A stretch of 64,000 nucleotides of DNA from Limnephilus marmoratus (GCA_917880885.1 OU862913.1:27165286-27229285); one strand, 5' to 3'. Positions 45,975 through 56,350 are shown, counted from the first letter of the stretch. Translations and numbers: made by a program. The notes: generated from the sequence alone by a model not told the origin.

Positions 45975-46255
45975 GATGGCCTCCGTGGTGAAGGAGTTAG
46001 TCTCTCGACTAGCAAGCCGGAGGTCACGGGATCAAATCCCGGCATGCGCAAGTAAATTTTATTTGATCAATTTGTGTTATTTCACAATTTAATAATGTAT
46101 TGTATATTTGCGGCACATTCAAGAGTGAAGGAAACTCTCATTATCGCCCTGGTATCACCACCATCCAGAATTGAAATGGTTTTGGACATATTTGGTGATC
46201 AAATCTGAATAGCCCAGTTCTTCCCCACCTTCCTCTTCACCATCTCCTTCCCCTC
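45975..46255 (+). mobile_element. Family A tRNA-derived SINE
   Basis: Head GGCCTCCGTGGTGAAGGAG...GGTCACGGGATCAAATCCC at 45978-46055 (A and B boxes intact), then AAATTTTATTTGATCAATTT, TATCGCCCTGGTATCACCAC, and TTCCCCACCTTCCTCTTC. It stops before the family 3' end where a family-B element starts. Confidence 0.82.
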
Positions 46256-46264
46256 TGTCGATGT

Positions 46265-46600
46265 CATAGTCTTTTTTTACATTAGTTCCACACAGGAGGC
46301 ACTGAAAAAAATAATTTCCCTCAAGGCCTACGTAATCTTTGGGGATGCTATGGAGGGTCTTTTTAAGGAAAGGAAGGAAATGAAGTTCTGGAAAGTAAAA
46401 AGATAAGAGAGGTGCGGAGGAATCTAGGGTTCGGTGTGTCCAGGTCATTCAACCTCACATCCAGACAAACCTCACCCCATGAACATACCCTTATTCAGGC
46501 ACCACTACTAATTCACCAAACGCAGCGAACCACTTCAGATGACCTATGGATATACAATATATGGTTGCCGGGGCGACGGTACCCATACCCCCCCTTCCAA
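46265..46600 (+). repeat. Family B repeat
   Basis: TTTACATTAGTTCCACACAGG, hairpin, GAATCTAGGGTTCGGTGTG, ACCTCACCCCATGAAC, GGGGCGACGGTACCCATACC. It ends about 60 bases before exon 7's donor side. Confidence 0.8.
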
Positions 46601-46663
46601 ATTGAATTTGGATTATTTAATTATTAATTTTTTACTGCAGTCGTAATAATGTCTGTTACTTAC

Positions 46664-46809
46664 AAAGTATGGGGCCTCTGTGGTGGTGTTCAATTTGGTC
46701 CGGTAATATTCTGTAGTAGGGTCCGGTATGGCAGGACAGGTGTCTCCCCGCGTCCAGCCGGTGCTAGTTTGCTGGCAGGGGTAGATCTGTTCTGCCAGCT
46801 CTATGCAGT
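46664..46809 (-). CDS. Linker between clip and pseudoprotease domains (exon 7)
   Basis: 146-base minus-strand exon, phase 1 in and phase 0 out, with acceptor TTCCTCTACAG and donor CTTT|GTAAGT. It reads DYCIELAEQIYPCQQT, then GDTCPAIPDP and a Thr-rich end (KLNTTTEAPYF). The CxEYAxxVY-like segment is what commonly follows a clip domain in snake-type clip proteases, where a linker Cys is disulfide-bonded to the catalytic domain. No obvious activation cleavage site (Arg/Lys before IVGG) is visible here or at the start of the next exon, in keeping with a non-catalytic partner domain. Confidence 0.8.
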
Positions 46810-47030
46810 CTGTAGAGGAAACACAAATAGATAAGTAATGAACTAATGTTTTGAGAGAACAGTTATTTATTGAACTATCTACTTCATAAGAGTGGATTCA
46901 TTGTGGAAAATATTCCTAATACAGCAGATGTGTATAGACAGGTGGGTAGTTACTCTTGGCTTCGTTACCTCTGTCAGCCAAACAACTTTACCCAATAAGA
47001 AGCACAAGTGACATTATATTACATTCCAAT

Positions 47031-47229
47031 CAGAGGCGCAGCGAGGGGGGGGGGGGGGGTGACACCCAACTGAGTGTCACCCGGACGATGACAATTAAGT
47101 TTTTATGAAGTCGAAATTTGCGTTTGTCAACTTTAATGGAGGTGGAAGGGGGGGAGGAGGGGGGGTAGGGGGGGGGGGGTGACACCACATTATCCGCACC
47201 GGGTAACGCCCATGCTAGCTATGCCACTG
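47031..47229. mobile_element. 199-base hAT-type MITE
   Basis: Flanked by ATTCCAAT at 47023-47030 and 47230-47237 (8-base TSD). Ends CAGAGGCGCAGCGAG and CTAGCTATGCCACTG are imperfect inverted copies starting CAG/CTG, as in hAT elements. The interior has two long G-runs and two GTGTCACC/GTGACACC motifs in inverted orientation. Confidence 0.85.
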
Positions 47230-47304
47230 ATTCCAATGCATTTAGTTGGTTAATACTGTGTTCGGAAGATTGACTGAGCATCAATTGTTTTATTTCAAAT
47301 CACA

Positions 47305-47760
47305 AATAAGATGACCTCCGTGGCCGAGCGGTTAAAAGTCTCAGCTATAGACCCAATGGTCGCGAGTGTCAAATTGGTGTGCACAAATAATATGTATTCA
47401 GGTAACTAGCTCAAGTCCCAGGCGACGCCCGGCCTTTACACGGAGTTTTCTAAATTAAATATGTGCAAAATTTCATCAACCTCGGCATAAAACTGCAGAT
47501 TTGCATACAAATCAAATCCACACCGCCCGCTTGCCAGTTCGCTTGCCCACCATATATAGACATTCTCCTTTATATGTTATATATTTCAACCAATTCACAC
47601 AAAACCTTGAAAAATTATATACCTAATCCTTATGAATCACTCTATCGATTGGTGAAAATCTCGTAAATCGTTCAGTAGTTTTTTTAGTTCATCGCGAAAA
47701 TACAGACAGACAGACAGACGCGGCGAAGGACTTTAATTTATAATATATAGAGATATTTAT
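47305..47760 (+). repeat. tRNA-like head plus CAGACAGACAGACG-tailed repeat
   Basis: GACCTCCGTGGCCGAGCGGTTAAAAG...GGTCGCGAGTGTCAAATTG at 47311-47370 is a tRNA-like SINE head with a decayed B box. It is followed at 47395-47760 by a degraded dispersed repeat ending GTTCATCGCGAAAATACAGA and CAGACAGACGCGGCGAAGG, a tail widely seen in arthropod LINE and SINE repeats. Confidence 0.55.
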
Positions 47761-47784
47761 CTGTTATTTAACTTAGTAAAAGCT

Positions 47785-47965
47785 TGAAATTAGTGACCAG
47801 CACTGAATAGCCAGTTACTTCAACTTTCCTCTTGCACAAATCTTTCTCTTCGTACTTCTTTTAGCATCACAACATATTACAATTGGTAATGCCATAGTCC
47901 CACTGGCTCCGGGTCGATGAAACTCTGGTGCAATACTCGCATTAAAAAAAATTGTTGAAAATAAT
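47785..47965 (+). mobile_element. Family A SINE 3' fragment
   Basis: TGAATAGCCAGTTACTTCAA, CACAACATATTACAATTGG, GCCATAGTCCCACTGGCTCC, ending in a decayed poly-A. No head. Confidence 0.65.
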
Positions 47966-48056
47966 CAATTTCGGAAATGTTATTCGACTGAAGGAAATGA
48001 AGAGATGGGGAAGAGGTTGTTCGGCCGACATTTCAATGGAAAGAGATCGGGTAGAG

Positions 48057-48983
48057 CAGTGGTCGTCACAATTTACTGGTCAAGAGCCACATACGACAAT
48101 GTGAGGTATCACCGCGGGCCGCACACTTATGATTTCGGGGGGGGGGGGGGGGGGGCTTTTGTTTAGCAAGTTAAAAAACAATTCTTTCAGTTCAATTTTC
48201 ATCCTCTTCCCGATCTATCGAAATGTGTGAATTTGCGCACAGGTGATAAAAATTATTACAATACATACAATAACAAAAATTAAATTAATCAATATTAATG
48301 TTTACTTAGTATGTTTACTTGGCTTTTTTAGACAATATTTTATTTACCTACCTACACCCTCACTGTGCCATCTCTACGCCCTCTAATTTTCTCTGGGTCT
48401 TCTATTGCCCCCCTGAAAGTCTCAAACGACCACAAGGGGGCGTTATCGCCCACGTTGAGAACCTATGGGTATACGTACTCAAAATATTTGAAAAAAAAAG
48501 GGATAATATAATTGTCCATAAAAATAAATATTTAAAAAGAAAACGGCAGATATTTGTGCGGGCCGCAAAAACGGATGTTATAATTGTACATAAATAAATA
48601 TATTTAAAAAGAAAACGCCAGATATTTGTGCGGGCCGCAAAAAACCGGATAGTATAATTGTACGTGAAAAAAATATGTTTAAAAAGAAAACAGCAGATAT
48701 TTGTGCGGGCCGCAAAAATGTATAGTATAATTTTGTACATGAAAAAAAAACATATTTAAAAAGAAAACTGCAGAAATTTGTGTGGGAAGCAAAAAACGGA
48801 AAGAATCATTGTAAGTACACGAAAAACATATATTTAAAAAGAAAACGGCAGATATTTGTGCGGTCCGCAAAAAAACGGATTGTATAATTGTACATGAAAA
48901 AAATATATATTTAAAAAGAAAACGCCAGATATTTCAGCGGGCCGCACAAATATCCGCCGCGGGCCGCAGTTTGACGACCACGG
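48057..48983. mobile_element. 927-base non-autonomous hAT element
   Basis: GGGTAGAG lies at 48049-48056 and again at 48984-48991. Ends CAGTGGTCGTCA and TGACGACCACGG are inverted copies, with CGCGGGCCGCA just inside both. CAGTGG...GCGGCCCGCGGGCC termini with an 8-base TSD are typical of a widespread animal hAT MITE design. There is no transposase; much of the interior is a tandem array. Confidence 0.9.
48500..48955. repeat. Tandem array (~74-77-base unit, six copies) in the hAT element
   Basis: Units carry TTTAAAAAGAAAACGGCAGA, TATTTGTGCGGGCCGCAAAA and an ATAATTGTACATGAAAAAAA link. The unit reuses the GCGGGCCGC motif of the element's own sub-terminal sequence. Overlapping minus-strand frames (AARTNICRFLFKY) are repeat translations. 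Confidence 0.85.
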
Positions 48984-49921
48984 GGGTAGAGGATAGTCGG
49001 AAAGTATCTGGTTATCAAACACGGCGAAAGCCATTTGAAGCATAGTTCAAATTCTTACTAACAATCATCCAATAGGGCGATACCTACTGAGAGTTTCTTC
49101 CACTCTGGAACGCGCTGTAAATTAACTATTATATTATTAAAATTGAATTAATAAATTGTGAAACAACACGAGTTAGTGACAAAAGTTATACTTTTCCAAG
49201 GCGGAATTTAAACCCTTAGTGCGTAGTCCGGATTCGTAGCCTTACCACTCGACCACCGAGGTACTAGAACATTCCAGGAAGTATCAGGAGAAGTGTAACA
49301 CCGCTCACTCCTCGACTGGAGACTTTAGTAGTGCGGCGCAGAGAACAATAATTCTTTATGATGCATATATCTCAGTTACTGGCCTCGGCCTGACACACAC
49401 ATCTGTAGATGGCGCCAGCAGCTCTCATTTTGTACTGGACTTCTATAATACTATTCTTTACAAGTAGCTTGCATACCAAATCATACCAACTGGTCAATTG
49501 ATCTCTTAGTATATGTTTGACAATCTTTCCAAGAAGACTTCTTTATCAATTTCGTGAAAATGAAAAACAATGGAGAAATGCGCGCCTATAAAATACATCA
49601 GTTTGAAAGGTTTAACTCTGTTTCAAATTATTTTGAGGAGCTCGACAGATCGCACTATAAAGTTGGCGGCACTGCGTTAGAGCTCCTTCATTAAAAATGT
49701 ATTATTCTTCAAGGAGATTATGTTGCCAAATAAAACAAAAAATTAAATTAAATTAAATTGGTGTTTTCTTTGTCAGGCAGGAAAGTTGTCACCCCTCCCT
49801 TGAACCTACATATGATATGGGGCTCAGGGCTCATACAGCAGGAGGCAGGACCTGTTCTAATGTTAATAATAAATCAACTAATTAATGGTACAACTATTGA
49901 TAACTGGTAACTATTTGACGG

Positions 49922-50335
49922 CTGGCGTAGTCCAGCGGTAAGGCTCTTAACTCACAAACAGAAGGTCGCGGGATCGAATCCCGATGTGGCAAATAAATTT
50001 TATTTAATTAATTTGTGTATTTGATATATATTAATTTAAAATAATAATATATAGTATATTTGCGGCACGTTCCAGAGTGGAAGATACGCTCAGTATCGCC
50101 CTGGTGTAAGACCACCATTCAGAATTGAAACGTTGCTTGAAATGGCATTAGCTGTGTTTGGTGACCAGATCTGGATAGCCAGGTACTTCCCCACCTTCCT
50201 CTTCCCTTTCTCCTTCCCCTCCCCACACCTTCAGCCTCACAACATACCCAAATGGGGATACCATAGTCGCACTGGCTCCAGACGGCGGCAGTTGGGACTC
50301 TTGTGTGGTATTCATATAAAAAAATATTTTTAAAT
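49922..50335 (+). mobile_element. Family A tRNA-derived SINE, best full-length copy
   Basis: Head GGCTGGCGTAGTCCAGCGGTA to GGTCGCGGGATCGAATCCCG (49922-49983). The body continues with TTTTATTTAATTAATTTGTG, GCGGCACGTTCCAGAGTGG, CAGTATCGCCCTGGTGTAAG, CCAGGTACTTCCCCACC and CCATAGTCGCACTGGCTCC, and the 3' end is ACTCTTGTGTGGTATTCAT plus A-rich. About 410 bases. Serves as the family reference. It ends 20 bases from the donor side of exon 6. Confidence 0.88.
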
Positions 50336-50354
50336 AATGGTATTTTGTACTCAC

Positions 50355-50472
50355 AATCAGCCGCCTTTGATCCGCTCCGTTTCTGCGTTAATAGTTCCTT
50401 GGGCAAAGGCGGACAAGCCTCGGAGCAGCAAATTAACTGTCCCTCTGTCCCAAAGGAATTAGAATCACATTT
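50355..50472 (-). CDS. Clip domain, second half, and start of linker (exon 6)
   Basis: 118-base minus-strand exon, phase 0 in and phase 1 out, with acceptor TTGATTTCAG and donor GATT|GTGAGT. It encodes KCDSNSFGTEGQLICC: Cys4, then the adjacent Cys5-Cys6 pair that closes a clip domain, followed by a Pro/Lys-rich linker (CPPLPKELLTQKRSGSKAAD). An adjacent full-length family-A SINE (49922-50335) ends 20 bases beyond the donor, inside the intron. Confidence 0.85.
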
Positions 50473-51114
50473 CTGAAATCAACACATGTTGATGATTGGT
50501 TTCAGTTAGTGACTCTGGTCCAGTTACAATTACAACATAACATATGGAATGAGAAATAATAGCAATGATGGGAAAAGTCCAGGAGCAGAACCAGGACCCT
50601 TCAGTGTGGATCCTTCAGTGTGGTGACACACATGCTAGGCGACAATACCTTATTGCTCTGTCCAACACTTTCCTGCTGATGGAGACTGTAAAGCTGGAAG
50701 CTGTCTAAACACTTGGTAATAGGAGGAGAAAGCGTAATAAGTAATAAGGCTTATTTCCTCAAAACTCGATGACTGTTATTTGTTGATATCACATATAATT
50801 ATGTACTCGTGAAGGCCTGAAATTTTGCAATCAACTAGTTGTGTTTTGGTGTTTCGCCCTTCGTATTTTGGTAAGTGCCATTGGTTTCCCTTGTCCTTAC
50901 ATTCCAATTATTTACCACACAGTCAATCATCCAACTTCAGAAACATTTTCGTTTTTGTTTGCCTTTACAGTCCATTTTCGCCAGTTGCATTTGAGGCTGT
51001 AATTTCGAAAGTCTCGGATGCAACATTTTTGGTAAACACCCAAAAAATGTTAATTAGGAAATTTTAATTCGGCTTGCGGTCAGTTTCGTTGGCGACTCCC
51101 TCCTAGCCGAGTTT

Positions 51115-51410
51115 AGCAGCTCAGGTCCTCCAGCCTGAGCTATTGTCTTCGTATATTGGCCACTGACCGCACCTGGTTGACGCTTTGCGTTGCCAGACGG
51201 AGGAATACACATCTTGGGAATAACTTTCTTCGTTTCACGGCCGACTTTACCTCGTCAGCGCCGGGCAGAGGAATCACTTTCTTGAATTCAAATATAACTT
51301 CTTCATCCACCGCCCAGCACCACTGGCTGGTCGCTGGGCGGGGAACCTGTGCCTGGTGTTGCACCACCACTCGTGTCTCCCCGCACTTCTTCTTTCTTCC
51401 GTTCTAGTCC
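51115..51410 (-). pseudogene. GC-richer segment with weak small-heat-shock-like reading
   Basis: The minus strand reads DEEVIFEFKKVIPLPGADEV and KSAVKRRKLFPR, faintly like the strand-rich core of HSP20 proteins (FxRxxxLPxGADxxxVxS). The resemblance is short, downstream motifs are missing, and the opposite strand is also open. Treat as an unassigned segment that may be an old pseudogene fragment. Confidence 0.2.
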
Positions 51411-51629
51411 TTGCAACCTACATTTATCAACACTTTCTTTGATACAATGAACAAAGGGTGACTCTTTTGTAACATTCAATTATTTATTCATATTTCTTAG
51501 TGATGAAAATTGATTCGTCACACCGTTGCTCTTTCTACACTTTTAGCCGTTATTTCAGATAACCTTGCGGTGTCCATCACCAGGGCAGTTACATACATTA
51601 TTTTGTGTATTTTTTATTTATTTATTTAT

Positions 51630-52700
51630 TTATCTATATAAGGTATGTTTACATTACATTATTCGATGCCTGTCTCACTAGGGTATACCTGTGTTGAGAC
51701 AGGCGTAGAGATACATAAATGAATTTCATACATAAGAATATTTGATTATAACATAAGAATATTTAAGGTAAAATACATACTGATTTATAAGATTAAAATA
51801 GAAAGATGATTTAAAGTCTGGGTAAATACCATAAAGAGAGCATTATATAGATGAAGGAAGAGATAATAAAGAAGTAAATCCTGTCAAAACTATTTAGGGA
51901 GTTAAATTATACATGTAGAATTTTACTATTTTAATTTCTTTAATATGGGTAAGGACATACATAAGTTGGTAATTCTGTCTATTTGTAATCTATTTAACAG
52001 ATGTTAGCAGTAGTGTGACGTCCAATACTTGTAATCCATTTCTTTATATCTTGTTTGTATTTGGTCATTGATTCAGTTTGTCTAATCGTGGCTGGTAGTG
52101 TATTGTGTAGTTTGCAAGCTATGTATTTAAAGTGTTTTTGTCCAAAGGTGGTTTTAGAAAAGGGAGTTTGGAGAAGTTCTTTATTTTTGGTTCGGGTATT
52201 GTGTATCATTTGTGTTGGTTTGTATAGGATTTTGTTGTTTTTATGTAAATAAATTAAGATGGATTTTGCGTAGAGCTGTTTTATGTCCATAACGTTGAAA
52301 GTATTGAAGATCGTATCAGTGCTGGTAGTGAATGGAAGTTAAAGAATTATTTTTATTATTAGTTTTTGTGCTTTAATGATGGGGTCGAGGGCATTGAATT
52401 GTACATACAGTACTTTGTGTATTGGTTGTATTTGAAATTGATTTAAATTTTTTTCACGATCTGTGTAAGTTCTTTTGTTCGAAAATAATTTTGCTCGATG
52501 TTCGAAAATAAAAACAATCGCTTACTTTCCACATTAAAAAATAAAACGGTAGACTGACCATCACCTTGACAATCATTTTATAATGAGGTGCTTGTCTTGT
52601 GTTGTTGGGATAAAAATTTAAATTAATTATATCATAGCAGTATTTCACCGTCCTCTTGGTAGCTTGTCCATTGAACAACGTATGTTAATAAATAAACAAA
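51630..52700 (-). pseudogene. LINE 3' region with ORF2 C-terminus
   Basis: The minus-strand frame 51994-52290 includes HNTRTKNKELLQTP and TTFGQKHFKYIACKLHNTLP, the common LINE tail (HNTRxK...T.xG.xSxxYxxxxLWNxLP). 52454-52678 upstream may be an eroded part of the same element. Its 3' end near 51630 carries TTTATTTATTTATTTATC (A-rich tail on the element strand). Confidence 0.72.
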
Positions 52701-53064
52701 TGCTCGCAATAGGTACAAAACTAGGCTAACTTGTCGGATATGTAGCCACCATTTATTGGTCGAGAAACGAATAGTTAACTTGGACTATACATATAAAAAA
52801 AAACAAAAATCATCAATCAAAAATACGTTTTATCCTATGGATAAGATATCCAGAGAATGGTGAGTACAGCCCTCTGCATAGTTATAATAATGTATAATTA
52901 TATTATACGTAGTAATATTGCTTATTGTATGTGTGCGTATACGCATTTGTGTTCCCGGAGCTGGTAATGGATCCATCGCCTGACTTATTTTAAAGTGAGG
53001 TAATTATATTATATTAGTTTAATTAATTATATTAGTGAGATAACTTATTTTGTGTATACTATAC

Positions 53065-53159
53065 CTGCGGTGGAATTCCACGGGCAGCCTCTTCTATTGC
53101 ACTCGGACAGGCGGAGTACTCCCTGCACACCCCAGCAGACCCCCTTACTCTGCAGCCTT
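53065..53159 (-). CDS. Clip domain, first half (exon 5)
   Basis: 95-base minus-strand exon with acceptor GCTTCTTGCAG and donor CCGCAG|GTATAG. It enters in phase 1 (matching exon 4) and leaves in phase 0. It encodes (E)GCRVRGSAGVCREYSACPSA... with the Cys-x8-Cys-x4-Cys-Pro spacing of cysteines 1 to 3 of an arthropod clip domain, and ends ARGIPPQ. Clip domains act as protein-docking modules of extracellular protease cascades and usually sit at the N-terminus, just after the signal peptide. Here no signal-peptide exon is visible between this exon and the preceding protease Ser exon, and the phases agree, so I infer one continuous transcript. Confidence 0.82.
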
Positions 53160-53374
53160 CTGCAAGAAGCCAAACATACAACTGTCATTGGGGATGGGTA
53201 CCTAAATAATGGATACATAAAGGAATTTATAGGTGCAGGCGCAGGCAGGTGTTCCAGCTTGAGCCGTGCTGTGGCAATAAGAATACTTCAGTTGATAGTT
53301 AGTTTTACAGATATTATTAAATGAATTTATAAGTACAGGCCCCCTATAGCATGGTCGATCGTTACCTACATGTA

Positions 53375-53693
53375 GCTAAGTTGCCAAGCTAGCGTAGCAA
53401 CTAGGGAACAACTGGCCCCCTAGCATGGTCGATCGATATACGTTTTATCGAAAATGTCGGTAATTTGCCATCGCTCCCGAGGACGACTACAGGCCGCTAA
53501 CGAACAAACAACAGTTCACGTCAAATATATTAAGAACCCTTAGTCATTGTAGACTGTTGTTTGTTCGTTAGCGGCCTGCAGTCGTGCTCGGGAGCGATGA
53601 CAAATTACCGACATTTTCGATAAAACGTATATCAATCGACCATGCTAGGAGGCCAGGTGTTCTCTAGTTACTACGCTAGCTTGGCAACTTAGC
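53375..53693. mobile_element. 319-base foldback element (long inverted repeat)
   Basis: Arms of ~140 bases (53375-53513 and 53551-53693) are near-perfect inverted copies (GCTAAGTTGCCAAGCTAGCG, CATGGTCGATC, CGGTAATTTGCCATCGCTCC, GCCGCTAACGAACAAACAAC) around a ~37-base centre. It lies in the intron between exons 5 and 4. No clear TSD was identified. Confidence 0.85.
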
Positions 53694-53755
53694 CACTTGA
53701 GTTTGTATAAGACAATATTATATAGAAATTTCAACATTCAGGAAATTGGATTTAC

Positions 53756-53974
53756 CTCGGATTAGATTTTCGTCTATTTGTGTGGTCAGCCACGTTCGAT
53801 GACTGTATATATTTGTGTAGAGGGCGAAGTTAGCCAGGCAGAGATCACTAAGATTGTGGGACGACGGCGCGTTACTAAGAACACCGCGCAGGAACCAACG
53901 CTGGATACCTGCGCTGATGTTCTGCAGCGGGAACACCAGCCCGCCCCCGCTGTCTCCCTGGCACACAGCTGTTC
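53756..53974 (-). CDS. Serine protease gene, catalytic Ser exon and end of first protease domain (exon 4)
   Basis: 219-base minus-strand exon, phase 1 in and phase 1 out. Joined to exon 3 it reads TNGTAVCQGDSGGGLVF, with the catalytic Ser in GDSGG. It continues RGVLSNAPSSHNLSDLCLANFALYTNIYSHRTWL, the normal C-terminal strands and helix of an S1 domain. With the AHC and QDDIS exons the triad is complete, so this domain is predicted active. The residue six before the Ser (position 189, which sets S1 specificity) reads Ala, so it is not trypsin-like. The exon closes CCGAG|GTAAAT. If unspliced, the frame would stop after about 13 more codons (near 53718), which leaves a short-isoform alternative. 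I saw no AATAAA just downstream. Confidence 0.9.
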
Positions 53975-54015
53975 CTGAAAGGGAATTAAACATATTAGTT
54001 ATCCAATCAATAGTT

Positions 54016-54064
54016 GACCGCTGAGTAAACTCGAAACTGTTTCCAGTTAGTCTACTCAGCGGTC
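54016..54064. repeat. Short perfect hairpin just upstream of exon 4
   Basis: GACCGCTGAGTA and its complement TACTCAGCGGTC, 25 bases apart, about 40 bases intronic of the exon 4 acceptor. Could be a MITE relic or a foldback that affects splicing; only the palindrome is observed. Confidence 0.6.
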
Positions 54065-54194
54065 TACACAAATAAAATGGTTTATTTCAGTAAAAAAAAC
54101 GGTTTTATGAATAGTTTTTTTAAAACTGATTCTACATTGTTTTAATGTGGATTCCAAAGAGCTATTACATTTTACTATATTACTTGTAGTTCAT

Positions 54195-54365
54195 GCAGAT
54201 ATGGTGACTAAGCAGGGGTGCCCGGGTTCGTGGGGAGAGGTTTTTCCAGGTTTTGTTAACAAAAATTAATCAAATAAAATTTATTTGTCACGTCGGGATT
54301 CGATCCCATGAACTTCGGATTGCGAGTCAAGAACATTACCGCTGGACTACGCGGGCCGTCAGTTT
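54195..54365 (-). repeat. Family B scrap joined to a family A tRNA-like head
   Basis: 54200-54255 matches B (GACTAAGCAGGGGTGCCCGG). 54265-54360 is an A head on the minus strand (complement TAGTCCAGCGGTAATG and GGGATCGAATCCCG). Confidence 0.65.
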
Positions 54366-54463
54366 TTTTTATTTATTTATTTGCAAAAACAGCAAAAAAC
54401 CAATACATTGCAAAAACGGTTAGAAAAGATACATAATAAATACATTTAAAGTAAAACATTTAG

Positions 54464-55640
54464 TTAAAACATAAGTGTTATTTCACGCTTAAAATCGTTG
54501 TAGGAAATGTGGAAAATATCCACATTTCCTGCGAGGCAGTTAATTAACCTAGGGAGTCTTCCCAGGGGCATCACCATTGGTAAGTTAGTTCTGCATCTGG
54601 GAAGAATCAAAAGTCTGTGTTGGCGACCTCGCGTGAAATTATCCGGGACATAGAATCCTATTTCAGCCAGAGTATCTGGTACCGATATAAAACCATTTAG
54701 AAGCTTATAAGCCATCAGCAGTAATGCGACATCTCTTCTGGAACTAAGGCTGCAGATACCCAGCGTTCCCGAGATAAATGCTGTTGGAAACAGCCATGGG
54801 TAAAAACCTAACTCTCTCTAAAGTTGTATACAATTAAAGTATCTGTGGGCCCTGTACAGTGCACCTAGTTTTTGGGAGGTTAACTTTACTCTGGCTTCGA
54901 TGGAGCCCCCCATATCTGAGCTGGTCACTTAAAGCTACACCAAGCATGTCAATGGAGGGCTTGTTCGGAAGATTGCTTACTGATGTGATCGCTATGGGGC
55001 GGTAGTTGCGGTCACCCTTCTTTGGAATAGGATGGATAATCGATTTTTTCTAACCAGAGGATTCAGAGCCAGACTTCACGGATATTTTAAAAAGCTTCGT
55101 CAAAATTGGATCTAACAGCACACCTCTGCAGTACCAGGGCAGGTATTTTGTCAGGCCCACTAGCTTTATTAACACCAAGCCCTCGTAAAACATGAAGTTC
55201 TTCCCGATGCCGGATCCTCAGCGTTTTTTATATGAAAACCGCAGTGTGAAACCGACGTCGGGACAGCACCTAGGTCATCGAGGGTTGAGTTATCGGCAAA
55301 AAATTTACCTAATAGGTTATAGGTTAAGAGGTGGCAGACTGGATTTGCAGAAATTGCATCCTATTGAGCCCGCAAGCGACCAGAATGCTCTGCTGTCATG
55401 CGGGCATACAACCAGCTTTTTGCTGAATTGCAGGTCATGCTTGAATTTTGACCCATTCATGATTCTCTTGGTTTCCTTTGCCATTTTGTTGTAAGCTATT
55501 CTATCTTCGGCCGTTCTAGATATGTTGTAGGCTCGGTAAGCCGTGTTTTTTTGTCGCACTGCTTCAGAGCATTGTCGACTGAACCATGGCATTGAACACA
55601 CACCAGTTTCCTTAACAGTAGATTGGACGAAGCCATCTAT
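54464..55640 (-). pseudogene. Degraded Jockey-like LINE (linker to C-terminus)
   Basis: Minus strand, in order: PWFSRQCSEAVRQKNTAYRA (endonuclease-RT linker, 55601-55317), RT scraps around 55190-54900, and the C-terminal tail (54715-54464: AYKLLNGFISVP, PMVMPLGRLPRLINCLAGN). That tail is the same family as 8590-9181. Many stops and a shortened RT. Confidence 0.75.
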
Positions 55641-56063
55641 CGCGGATGTGATGACTTCACCAATTATAGTTCAGCAATTAAGTTTAGAAATTAAATAAAT
55701 TAGAACTAAACGTTTTCATTACTATGGCAGCACCGAATAACTCGTTTTGCTATGACGTTTCCTGTCATTTTATCGCATGTTACGGTTGATTTATTGTCTT
55801 AAATCTGAGTTGAAGGTTGTTGATTTGATAATATGTTTATTCTTTGTTTGCCTGAATTTAATTAAAACGAATAAACCATTACATAGTGATGCAAGAGGGG
55901 TTATATTCTGCGTTTTTCAACGCTGCCTAGCCGAATATCACGCGAAGAAGCTTCTGTCGAATTTAGAAGATGTTTACAAACGAACTGCAGAAATGACTAG
56001 TTAGTTTGTTTAATAAATTTTATTGGTATTTCAAGATTTCTGCCAATTTTCGAGCGATTATAA

Positions 56064-56350
56064 CCAATAAATGAAGACAAATTATGTCTTCATTTATTGG
56101 GGAAATACTTAAACTTGTCAAATATTAATTATTATTTTTTTAATTGTATGTTTATCTTTTCTCGGAAGATTTTTCAATGTGGATGAGTGTTTCAGGCTGA
56201 TAATTATTGCTTATAATAATTGTTACCCTTTGTGCTATGCATAAAAAATCTCGTCTTAAAAACGTTAGTTTTACAATTAAAAAAATAATAATTAATATTT
56301 GACAAGTTTAAGTATTTCCCCAATAAATGAAGACATAATTTGTCTCGACG
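56064..56350. repeat. Complex inverted repeat around a truncated SINE C copy
   Basis: CCAATAAATGAAGAC / GTCTTCATTTATTGG forms a perfect hairpin (56064-56100), and the segment 56085-56150 recurs inverted at 56275-56345. Between them lies a 5'-truncated copy (56154-56298) of the tRNA-headed element at 56492-56720. Confidence 0.75.

Larger units (their letters stand above)
47970..49265 (-). mobile_element. Family A SINE interrupted by a hAT element
   Basis: Left part 47985-48056 (GACTGAAGGAAATGAAGAGAT) and right part 48984-49265 (GAAAGTATCTGGTTATCAAA, CCAATAGGGCGATACC, and a minus-strand tRNA-like head near 49200-49265). The hAT element sits in the middle with GGGTAGAG duplicated. Confidence 0.75.

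Noticed and set aside
48402..49043. Overlapping minus-strand frames with repeated AARTNICRFLFKY
   Set aside because: Translation of the ~75-base array inside the hAT element.
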